Origin: Planctomycetota bacterium
GTDB lineage: Bacteria > Planctomycetota > Planctomycetia > Pirellulales > Thermoguttaceae
NCBI GenBank assembly: GCA_018897395.1
Contig: JAHIKV010000105.1
Location: forward strand, 1 to 22,801
Length of the DNA: 22,801 bases
Direction of reading: 5' to 3'
Positions 6,523 through 13,105 of the stretch are shown in pieces. Numbering within the stretch: position 1 is the first letter of the stretch; every line of letters starts with the position of its first letter. Position numbers and translations under genes: made by a program. The notes beneath the pieces were generated by a model, which saw only the letters and a list, made by a program, of their open reading frames with translations, did not search any database and was not told the DNA's origin.

Positions 6523-8462
6523 GCGATGTGCCGACGTACCAGTCCTTCGCCGATCGGGTGCGGCGGCTCGATCGAGCGATTGCGGTGTTGGCCCCTCGGG
6601 CCGCCGCGTTGGGCACGCCGACGCCCGAGGGGCAAGAGTGGTTCGATCTGCTGCGGAACAAGCTGCTCGCCGAGCTGGATCTGCCGCCGCTGCTGGTCGT
6701 GGCGATCGTCGGCGGCACGAACATCGGAAAGTCGGCGATCTTCAACCATCTGGCCGGCGAGGTGGCCAGCGCCGCCAGCCCCCTGGCCGCCGGTACCAAG
6801 CATCCGGTCTGCTTCGTGCCCAAGGAGTTGGCCGATCCGGCGTTGCTTGGGCGGCTGTTCGAGCCGTTTAAGCTGTGCGATTGGCGCTCGGCCGACGATC
6901 CGTTGGGCGAGTCGCCGGAGAACCGGCTCTTCTGGCGCGTCGGGCCGGCCATGCCGCCGCGGCTCTTGCTCCTCGACGCGCCGGACGTCGATTCCGACGC
7001 GGAGGTCAATTGGCGTCGCGCCAGGGCAATCCGTCAGACGGCCGACGTGCTAGTGGCCGTTTTGACCCAGCAGAAATACAACGACGCCGCCGTGAAACGC
7101 TTTTTTCGCGCGGCGGTCGAGGCCGACAAACCGATCGTCGTCGTGTTCAATCAATGCGAAATGGAGGCCGATGCGGAGTATTGGCCCCGCTGGCTGGCGA
7201 CCTTCCGCGAGACGACCGGCGCCCGGCCGGAGTTGGTCTACGCGGTCCCCTACGATCGCCGTGCGGCCGAGGAGTTGCGGCTGCCGTTCTACGCGATTTC
7301 TGCGGGGTGTGAACTGGCCGCTGAAGCGGCCAGCCCTCCCGGCGCGGAAAAATCATCCAGAGGGCTGGCCGCTTCAGCGGCCAGTCCAAAGCCCGCTTCA
7401 GCGGCCAGTTCAAAGCCCGATGGGGCCAGTCCAAGACTCCGCGACGATCTGGCCGCTCTGCGCTTCGACGAGATAAAAATCCGCACCTTCCGCGGGGCGC
7501 TCCGCCGCGTGCTCGATCCGCAACACGGTCTGCCGGCGTATCTCGACTCGATCCGCGCGGCGGCCGACGATTTTTCTTCCGCCGCCGCCGCGCTCTCGAC
7601 GGCCGAAATGGCCCGGGTCGGCTGGCCGTCGCTACCGACCGGCGTACTGGTCGACGAAATCCGCGACTGGTGGGACGACTCGCGGCAGCCCTGGTCGCGG
7701 CGGGTCCACGGATTCTATCGGGTGCTGGGCCGGGGCGCGACGTGGCCGCTGAGAACCGCTTGGAACTCGATGGCCGGTCCACGCTCGGACCCGCCGGCCG
7801 TGTTTCGACGGCGGGAACGGGAGGCCGTCGTACTGGCCGTCGAAAAACTCCTCGATGAACTGGATCGGCTGGCGCGGGTGGGCAACGACGTGCTCCGCCC
7901 GCGATTGCTGAGCATGTTGGGCGGACACGCCCGGGCGAGCGTGCTCGAGCGGGTCCAAGCCGCCCACGAAAACCTCCCGGCGGTGGACGAGCATTACCGC
8001 CGCTTTCTGAGGGCCGAACTCGATGCCTGGCGATCATCCAGTCCCCGGGCGGTGCGTTTCCTGCAATCGCTCGACCACGCGGCGGCGGTCGCCCGGCCGG
8101 CAATCACCGTGGCGCTGTTCTTCACCGGCCTGCACTTTGCGGGCGATTTGGCCGGCCAAGCGGCCGCGCAGGCGGCCGGCGCGACCGCCGGACATCTAGC
8201 AGCGGAAGCGGCCATCGCCGGAGGAATCACCGGCGGAGGCGAGGCTCTGGTCAGCACCACCAGCGAAGGCGTCCGCCAGGCGGCCGGAAGACTGTTCGGA
8301 CGGTTGCAGTCGCGCTACGCCCGACAGCGGGCCGGATGGCTGGCCGAGTGGTTGGAGAACGAACTGTTGGGCGATCTGCTGGCCAATCTCCGCCGCGGCG
8401 CGGAAGTGCCGCGCGAGGCCGCGTTCCAGGAAGTCGAGGCGGCCGCCCGGGCGCTCTCATAA
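6519..8462 (+). CDS. P-loop GTPase with C-terminal hydrophobic segment and repeat-derived insert
   Basis: The 647-residue protein has a GTPase domain of the translation-factor/dynamin-related type. G1 is GGTNIGKS (residues 65-72), the Walker B/G3 position reads LLLLDAPD (149-156), and G4 is NQCE (211-214, in place of NKxD). A putative membrane-associating stretch AITVALFFTGLHFAGDL lies near 528-544 and is followed by a Gly/Ala-rich region. The start at 6519 is supported by GGAGAAGG ten bases upstream and the ATGA overlap with hepT; an in-frame ATG at 6360 inside hepT is unlikely. Residues about 263-305 are Ala/Ser/Pro-rich and encoded by inverted copies of a palindrome, as described separately. 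Family unknown; a membrane-remodelling or ribosome-associated GTPase is possible. Confidence 0.82.
   Translation: MSDVPTYQSFADRVRRLDRAIAVLAPRAAALGTPTPEGQEWFDLLRNKLLAELDLPPLLVVAIVGGTNIGKSAIFNHLAGEVASAASPLAAGTKHPVCFVPKELADPALLGRLFEPFKLCDWRSADDPLGESPENRLFWRVGPAMPPRLLLLDAPDVDSDAEVNWRRARAIRQTADVLVAVLTQQKYNDAAVKRFFRAAVEADKPIVVVFNQCEMEADAEYWPRWLATFRETTGARPELVYAVPYDRRAAEELRLPFYAISAGCELAAEAASPPGAEKSSRGLAASAASPKPASAASSKPDGASPRLRDDLAALRFDEIKIRTFRGALRRVLDPQHGLPAYLDSIRAAADDFSSAAAALSTAEMARVGWPSLPTGVLVDEIRDWWDDSRQPWSRRVHGFYRVLGRGATWPLRTAWNSMAGPRSDPPAVFRRREREAVVLAVEKLLDELDRLARVGNDVLRPRLLSMLGGHARASVLERVQAAHENLPAVDEHYRRFLRAELDAWRSSSPRAVRFLQSLDHAAAVARPAITVALFFTGLHFAGDLAGQAAAQAAGATAGHLAAEAAIAGGITGGGEALVSTTSEGVRQAAGRLFGRLQSRYARQRAGWLAEWLENELLGDLLANLRRGAEVPREAAFQEVEAAARALS
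7313..7418. repeat. Inverted palindromic repeats inside the GTPase gene
   Basis: ACTGGCCGCTGAAGCGGCC at the start of 7313-7337 belongs to a 25-base unit that is repeated exactly, inverted, at 7361-7385. One more matching base pair on the inner side makes 26. A third partial copy (CGCTTCAGCGGCCAG) lies at about 7394-7408. Each unit is itself a palindrome centred on GGCCGCTNNAGCGGCC. The reading frame passes through, giving peptide such as LAAEAASP and GLAASAASP. The segment lies between the GTPase core and the helical C-terminal half, most likely in a surface linker. Confidence 0.88.
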
Positions 8463-9243
8463 AGCCCTTTGGGAATGGTTTTGCGAAACCGCAAGCGGCT
8501 TGGAGAACACAATGGAAACAACAGGCGTTTCTGGAGTTATTCACGGCATCAACGCTGGTTCAAAGAAGAAAGCGCGTTCCTCGCCGATCTCTGACCTCTG
8601 CCCTCTCAAGAAAAATACCGACGCGCTTGCCGCTAGGACGTGCTACGTGCTTTGGCACGTTACTGGGGCCGCGGAACAAAGCCGCCGATACCCCGCGAAA
8701 TAATGCATGACGTCCATCAAGCGGCAAACGCGCCGGGGGAGACATTCACAACGTCTGCGATCAAATGATCCTCCTTTTGATAGAGCGAGAGAAGCACGGC
8801 GCCAACTTCCGAACGAGTGGTCCTCCTCGGCAAGAGTAGAGAAACGTGACACACTACGATGGCGGTCGCGGTCGAGGCGGATACGGCTGAATCGCCAAGT
8901 AATCGACCAGACCGGCCTGAAGGTCCTCCTGTTGCCGCTGCAACCGGCGGCGTCGTTCGAGGGCGCTCAGGTGTCGGCCGAGCGCCCCTGCCGGCGGCCC
9001 CGAACGGGGCAACCTCATGCTTCGCGTGTACGACCACGCGCTACGGAGTGGTCCAATGAAACTAATCATATCATTATATGCTCGAAAATATCTGAAAGTC
9101 AATAAAAGATTCAAGAAAATCAAGGGAAAAATCGACGCGCCGCGAACCTTCGGGCGGCGGCAAGCCGAAAAGGCGACAGACATTCGGCAACCGGAAGAGT
9201 CTACGGAGAACTGGCCGTGCCTCCGCACGACGCACTTTGACTA
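8463..9243. other. Low-coding region between GTPase and receiver-like gene
   Basis: About 780 bases between two converging genes. It holds one AAACCGCAAGCGG palindrome (about 8487-8499), a weak small reading frame on the minus strand (8854-9018) and an AT-rich stretch at about 9055-9135 that contrasts with the GC-rich surroundings. The open frames on the plus strand (for example 8500-8703 from TTG) show no recognisable motif or codon pattern. No tRNA or transposase remnant was recognised. Confidence 0.55.
8854..9018 (-). CDS. Possible small or remnant protein, 54 aa
   Basis: ATG at 9016-9018 opens 54 codons ending in TAG. The peptide contains a charged helical run (LSALERRRRLQRQQEDL) followed by VDYLAIQPYPPRP. 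The central codons end mostly in G or C, as in real genes of this window, while the upstream extension of the same frame is AT-rich and non-coding. There is no Shine-Dalgarno. It could be a small gene or a truncated remnant; the family is not recognised. Confidence 0.25.
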   Translation of the reverse strand: MRLPRSGPPAGALGRHLSALERRRRLQRQQEDLQAGLVDYLAIQPYPPRPRPPS

Positions 9244-9702
9244 TCACGCGCTTCTCGCGCCCCAAGGAAGGCTTGCCCAGATCCGTTCGGTCAAGCTCCG
9301 TTGCGGCAGGGGGACTTGCGCCAGATGGCGGCAGGCCATTCGGGCCAACAGGCCGACTTGCCGGGGAGAGCAGAGGAAGTGGACCGCCCCGGCCTCGCGG
9401 ATCGGCCACTCGAAGGCGGCTTGCGAGCGTTTGGCCGCCACCGCCAGCCGAGCGGCGGGGAACTCCCGCGTCTGCAATGCCACGAAACGGAGCGTCTCGA
9501 TCGCGTCGCGGGCCATTTGCAAGACCACGAAAGAGGTGGGACTTGCGATCAACTCGCGGCGGCAGTCGTCGAGCGCGCGCGTTTCCCAAACGCGGACGCC
9601 CGCGCCGGCCAACTCACGACGCAACGCCACGGCCCAGCGCCCGTCGCGCTCGCAGACGATCAGCCGGGCGACGGCGATATTTCCTTCGGTATCGGTGTTC
9701 AT
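9244..9702 (-). CDS. Receiver-like protein lacking a clear phosphoacceptor
   Basis: The 152-residue product begins MNTDTEGNIAVARLIVCERDGRWAVALRREL, resembling the first strand and helix of a CheY-like receiver with acidic residues after it. The strand that should end in the phosphoacceptor Asp reads SFVVLQMAR, with no Asp in place. The later AVAAKR segment would fit the fourth or fifth strand. I infer a pseudo-receiver or unrelated Rossmann-like domain; this is not a firm family match. An upstream in-frame ATG at 9741 is rejected because the extra residues translate an AAACCGCAAGCGG palindrome. The gene follows the PAS-AAA-Fis gene on the same strand, 83 bases downstream, so the two may act together. 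Confidence 0.62.
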   Translation of the reverse strand: MNTDTEGNIAVARLIVCERDGRWAVALRRELAGAGVRVWETRALDDCRRELIASPTSFVVLQMARDAIETLRFVALQTREFPAARLAVAAKRSQAAFEWPIREAGAVHFLCSPRQVGLLARMACRHLAQVPLPQRSLTERIWASLPWGARSA

Positions 9703-9708
9703 CGTTTG

Positions 9709-9729
9709 TTTGCGAAACCGCAAGCGGTT
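9709..9729. repeat. AAACCGCAAGCGGTTT palindrome copy
   Basis: GCGAAACCGCAAGCGGTTT lies just upstream of the receiver-like gene start. Related copies occur at about 8484-8499, 13141-13158 (translated in nuoM) and 20240-20258 (between nuoG and nuoH, inverted). Seven-base arms flank a two-base centre. Confidence 0.8.
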
Positions 9730-9740
9730 TGTTGAACGCA

Positions 9741-9792
9741 CTCTCTACTCTCCACTCTCTACTCTCTCCACTCTCCACTATCCCACTACTCC
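9741..9792. repeat. Degenerate 7-bp-period pyrimidine array (CTCTCCA/CTATCCC)
   Basis: Units such as CTCTCTA, CTCTCCA and CTATCCC repeat with a mostly 7-base spacing. Read on the other strand they match the TAGTGGA/TAGTGGG units at 20200-20227. The array covers the stop codon (TAG at 9786-9788, minus strand) of the PAS-AAA-Fis gene. Confidence 0.72.
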
Positions 9793-11165
9793 AACCCCAA
9801 TTGCACCATGCGTCGATATAGCCGCGGGCGGGTGACGCCGAGCAGCCGTGCCGCGCGGGCCTTGTTCCCTTTCGACCGCGCCAGAGCGCGGCGGATCAGC
9901 TCGCGCTCGACCCGGCCGAGAAACTCGTCCAGGACGATGGTCTCCTCGACGCGGCGCGGTTGAGCGGCGGCTTGGGCCGCCAACCGCAATCGCTCGGGAA
10001 GGTCCCCGGGGCCGATCTCCCGGCCGGCGGCACGGCGGTGCGATTCGGCCACCACCTCGGCCAGCTCGTCGAGGTTGCCCGGCCAGTGGTATGCGTCGAG
10101 CCGATCGAGCGCGGCCTGCGAAAAGCCGCCGATCTGCCGCGGCCCCGCCGCGTTGCGCTCCTCGATAAACATTTGAGCCAGCAACGGGATGTCTTCGCGG
10201 CGCTGGACCAGCGGCGGCAGTTCGATGGCGATCGTGCTCAGCATCGCGGCCAGGTCGGCGTGGAACTTGCCCCGCTTGGACAACTCGCCGAGCGGTTCGG
10301 CCGCCGTGGCCGCCAGCCGCCAACTCGACAATCGGTTGGAAAGAAAATCGGCCAACTGGACCTGCACGTCGGCCGGAAGCTCGTCCGCTCGGTGGAGCAG
10401 CAAGGTTTCAGGCGCGGCTTCCAAGCCCCGCGCGGTTGCCTTTGCGGCGACCGAGGAGAGAGCTTCCAGCAAATCGGCGCCCAACAGCGAACAATCCAAA
10501 GTCGCCAGCGTCCCTTTTTCCAGGTCCCCTTTTTTCCGGCCGAAATGAATGGCGGCGGCCAGGCGTCGCCGGCCGCTTCCCGGTGGACCGACAAGCAGCA
10601 CGCTCGACCGGCCGCCCGCGGCCAATTCGACTTGACGGCGGGCCAGCCGCATGGCGGGACCGCTGCCGATCAACCGATCGGCCCGATACCGCGCGGCGGT
10701 CTCGTTGCGGAAGCGGCGAATGTGTTCGTGCAGGGCGATTGCCCCGGCTTCGGACGAATCGGCCCCGCTATCGCGCCCGCCGGCGGTCGGCGTCCGGTCT
10801 TCCGCATCAAGGACGGCGACGATTGCAATTAGTTCGTCCTTGTCCCCGCCCAAGGGTAGAAACCGGGCCATGCGTTCCGCGAATTTTTCGCCCTCGGCAA
10901 CCCGACAGACCGTTGCCTCGACGGTCTCGCCCGAGAGGATCCGAGGCGGCGGACACAGACCGGCGGCGACGGGGCCGGGGGACTTGGGTTCGGAATGATA
11001 CGCACATCGTTGGCCCACAAGCCCCTCGGCGGATGTGCCCAACCACTCCCGGCACGCCCGATTGACGAACATGATCGTCAACTCCTCGTCCAACACGTAG
11101 ACGGGCCGGGTGGCCGAATCGAGCAGTTTGGCAAGTTCGGCGGCGTTGGTGCGTCGTGGAGACAT
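9786..11165 (-). CDS. PAS-AAA-Fis regulator with degenerate ATPase motifs
   Basis: The 459-residue protein has the layout of a sigma-54 enhancer-binding protein: a PAS domain (about 10-120), a AAA+ domain (about 165-395) and a Fis-type helix-turn-helix (about 418-455: RRALARSKGNKARAARLLGV). The ATPase features are lost. Walker A reads GPPGSGRR (193-200) without Lys, the Walker B segment is ETLLLHRADEL instead of TLFLDEI, and the GAFTGA loop that contacts sigma-54 is absent. The sensor II motif is WPGNLDEL, with Asp replacing Arg. The fold remains recognisable (IELPPLVQRREDIPLLAQMF). It probably binds DNA and senses a signal through PAS without driving sigma-54 open-complex formation. It lies just downstream of nuoN on the same strand. 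Confidence 0.87.
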   Translation of the reverse strand: MSPRRTNAAELAKLLDSATRPVYVLDEELTIMFVNRACREWLGTSAEGLVGQRCAYHSEPKSPGPVAAGLCPPPRILSGETVEATVCRVAEGEKFAERMARFLPLGGDKDELIAIVAVLDAEDRTPTAGGRDSGADSSEAGAIALHEHIRRFRNETAARYRADRLIGSGPAMRLARRQVELAAGGRSSVLLVGPPGSGRRRLAAAIHFGRKKGDLEKGTLATLDCSLLGADLLEALSSVAAKATARGLEAAPETLLLHRADELPADVQVQLADFLSNRLSSWRLAATAAEPLGELSKRGKFHADLAAMLSTIAIELPPLVQRREDIPLLAQMFIEERNAAGPRQIGGFSQAALDRLDAYHWPGNLDELAEVVAESHRRAAGREIGPGDLPERLRLAAQAAAQPRRVEETIVLDEFLGRVERELIRRALARSKGNKARAARLLGVTRPRLYRRMVQLGLE

Positions 11166-11178
11166 CGGCGGCTACCTT

Positions 11179-11208
11179 GGTAGACTTTTACGCGGTAGAC
11201 TTTTACGC
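11179..11208. repeat. Two tandem 15-bp direct repeats before the PAS-AAA-Fis gene
   Basis: GGTAGACTTTTACGC occurs twice without a spacer (11179-11193 and 11194-11208), 14 bases before the regulator's start codon at 11165. It sits in the 53-base gap after nuoN. Its position would suit an operator or an autoregulatory site, but no protein can be assigned. Confidence 0.78.
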
Positions 11209-11218
11209 ATGCACGGGT

Positions 11219-13027
11219 TCACTTTAATATGATATGACAACTGGTTGTCACCCTAATCCGCGATAATACCAGCGCCCGTCGAAGATGATAAGCATTTGGG
11301 GCAGGAACTTTTTTCGTCGCCGCCATTCCGAGCTGTGGGGCAGGTTGGGGTGGCGGCGGTTTTTTCTTGGTGGGGTGGCACGGGCATCTTGCCCGTGCTT
11401 CGTCCAACACTGGCGAGACGCCAGTGCCACCCGACCGCACGCACTGGGCACTAAAGTGCCCAGCCCTCGTCAATGGTTCGGCACCGAAGTTCCCTGCCCT
11501 CATCAGCGGGCCGGGATATATCCCGATGCCGACGACCAGCAACGCACAAACCACGGCGGACGTCCATGCACCGCGGCCGCCTCGCGCGGATGGAGTGGCC
11601 AGGGGAATGCGAAAGTACATCACGGCCACGATCCGCAGGTAGTATGCCGCGGCCACGGCGGCGTTCAACACGCCGACGATCGCCGCCGCGGTAAACCACC
11701 ATCCAGCCGTTCCCGAAGTGTCGACGTTTAGCGCTCCGCCGAAGACCAGCAGTTTCCCCCAAAAACCGGCCAGCGGCGGAACGCCCGTCAGAGAGAACAT
11801 GCAGACGGCCATCACGGCGGCCGCGGCGGGGCGAGTGCGGCCCAAACCGGCCAAATCGTCTACCGAATCCAACCGGCGCTCGGGGCGGCCGAGATATTCC
11901 ATTGTGGCGAAGGCCCCGATCGTGGCAGCCGCGTAGGTCGCCAGATAGAACCAGAGTGCCACGATGCCGTTCCACGCGCCGGGCGCGTCTCGCGCGGCCA
12001 ACCCCACGGCCAACGCCAGCAACATATATCCGGTCTGCGCGATCGACGAGTAGGCCAACAGCCGGCGGAAGTCGTCTTGCCAGAGGGCCATCACGTTGCC
12101 GAAAGTCATCGTCAGGACCGCGACGGCCAGGACGACTGCCCAGCAGTACGGTTCCATGCCCGGCATGGCCGCCACGAGAATCCGCGCCATTGCGACAAAC
12201 CCCGCCGCCTTGGGCACGACCGACAGCAACGCCGCGTTGGCGTGGGTGGTACCCTGATAAACGTCGGGGGCGTAGAAGTGGAACGGCACGGCGGCAACCT
12301 TGAAACACAGGCCCGCGAAGACCAGCGCCATCGCCAGCCGGGCAAAGACGGCGAACCCGGGCGGCAGGGTTTCCGTGCCGTCCAGCGCCGCCCGTACCTC
12401 GGAAAGCGCGGTCGAGCCCGTCGCCCCGTAGAGGAAACTGAATCCGTACAAGAGGATCGCCGAGGCCAGCACGCCGAGGAAGAAATACTTGGCGGCCGAT
12501 TCCTGGCTCTCCGCGTCGCCGCGGCCAAGATAGAGCAGCACGTAGGTGGGAATCGAAATCAACTCCAACGCGACGAACAGCAGCACGATATCCTCGGCGG
12601 CGGCGACGAGCATCAGCCCCGCGACGGTCAATAGCAACGAGCCGACGTATTCCGGCGTGCCGTCGAATCGCAGCGGCCTGGAGGCGAGCGAGACCAGCAG
12701 CGCGCCTGCGGCGAGCGCGAGCCATTGGACGTATCGGGCCAATGCGTCGCAGCCGAGCGATCCGCCGTCTTGAAAATGAAGGGTGCCACTGCTGGCTTGT
12801 CCAGCAGTGTTTCCGGCACTGCTGGACAAGCCAGCAGTGGCACCCAATATCTCTGGGGTCGATGGATTTTGCATCCAGAGCGCAGCCGCCGCCAGCAGCA
12901 GCGCGCCGCCGGCGATCCAACTCCACGCCCTGCGCGCCGTCGAGAACGCCCCGCCCAGGTATATCGTCACCGCGGCGGCGATCAGCACGATCTCGGGCAC
13001 AAGCAGGCGTAGGTCGGCGGCGGTCAT
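11219..13027 (-). CDS. nuoN: NADH:quinone oxidoreductase subunit N
   Basis: Antiporter-like membrane subunit of complex I at the junction to the hydrophilic arm. The 602-residue product is longer than the usual roughly 480-500. Family motifs are present: ALELISIPTYVLLYLGR (153-169) with Glu in TM5, CFKVAAVPFHFYAPDVYQG (241-259) with the conserved Lys, RRLLAYSSIAQTGYM (321-335) and TGVPPLAGFWGK (414-425). About fourteen hydrophobic segments can be traced to roughly residue 505. Residues about 62-84 are encoded by a perfect 29-bp hairpin, and residues about 508-602 are a Pro/Lys/Ala-rich tail containing translated palindromes. No Shine-Dalgarno precedes the start; the leader is a heptamer array. 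It is the last nuo gene. Confidence 0.96.
   Translation of the reverse strand: MTAADLRLLVPEIVLIAAAVTIYLGGAFSTARRAWSWIAGGALLLAAAALWMQNPSTPEILGATAGLSSSAGNTAGQASSGTLHFQDGGSLGCDALARYVQWLALAAGALLVSLASRPLRFDGTPEYVGSLLLTVAGLMLVAAAEDIVLLFVALELISIPTYVLLYLGRGDAESQESAAKYFFLGVLASAILLYGFSFLYGATGSTALSEVRAALDGTETLPPGFAVFARLAMALVFAGLCFKVAAVPFHFYAPDVYQGTTHANAALLSVVPKAAGFVAMARILVAAMPGMEPYCWAVVLAVAVLTMTFGNVMALWQDDFRRLLAYSSIAQTGYMLLALAVGLAARDAPGAWNGIVALWFYLATYAAATIGAFATMEYLGRPERRLDSVDDLAGLGRTRPAAAAVMAVCMFSLTGVPPLAGFWGKLLVFGGALNVDTSGTAGWWFTAAAIVGVLNAAVAAAYYLRIVAVMYFRIPLATPSARGGRGAWTSAVVCALLVVGIGIYPGPLMRAGNFGAEPLTRAGHFSAQCVRSGGTGVSPVLDEARARCPCHPTKKKPPPPQPAPQLGMAATKKVPAPNAYHLRRALVLSRIRVTTSCHIILK
11373..11463. repeat. 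Palindrome cluster translated in the NuoN C-terminal tail
   Basis: Outer arms GGGTGGCAC and GTGCCACCC (ending at 11432) enclose two hairpins: GCACGGGCATCTTGCCCGTGC (11379-11399, stem of nine) and CACTGGCGAGACGCCAGTG (11408-11426). Next to it is CTGGGCAC-TAAA-GTGCCCAG (11444-11463). The frame is open through all of them, giving peptides such as GGTGVSPVLDEA and ARCPCHPTKK. Confidence 0.87.
12781..12845. repeat. 29-bp perfect hairpin inside nuoN
   Basis: Arms 12781-12809 and 12817-12845 are exact reverse complements over 29 bases, with a 7-base loop. The core is GCCACTGCTGGCTTGTCCAG. The frame reads it as ATAGLSSSAGNTAGQASSGT, a low-complexity stretch in the first external loop of NuoN. A structure this stable in the coding mRNA near the 5' end of the gene is unusual. 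Confidence 0.92.
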
Positions 13028-13034
13028 TGGGAGA

Positions 13035-13076
13035 GGGATTAGGGATTGGGGATTAGGGATTGGGGATTGGGGATTG
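13035..13076. repeat. GGGATTR heptamer array between nuoM and nuoN
   Basis: Six consecutive 7-base units (GGGATTA or GGGATTG) fill the space between the nuoN start at 13027 and the nuoM stop at 13082. As a result nuoN has no Shine-Dalgarno; its transcribed leader reads CCAATCC/CTAATCC repeats. Confidence 0.92.
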
Positions 13077-13080
13077 GAAG

Positions 13081-13105
13081 TTTAGCCGCCGCGTCCACGC
13101 GGCGT
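13081..13105. repeat. TTTAGCCGCCGCG palindrome, copy 1 (nuoM 3' end)
   Basis: TTTAGCCGCCGCGTCCACG followed by CGGCGT. It encodes the last NuoM residues (PRGRGG) and supplies its stop codon, TAA, at 13082-13084 on the minus strand. The same element occurs at 21940-21964 and inverted at 22000-22023. Confidence 0.88.

Noticed and set aside
11451..12926. A 491-codon open frame on the minus strand
   Set aside because: Alternate frame of nuoN with Arg-rich low-complexity product; high GC keeps it open.
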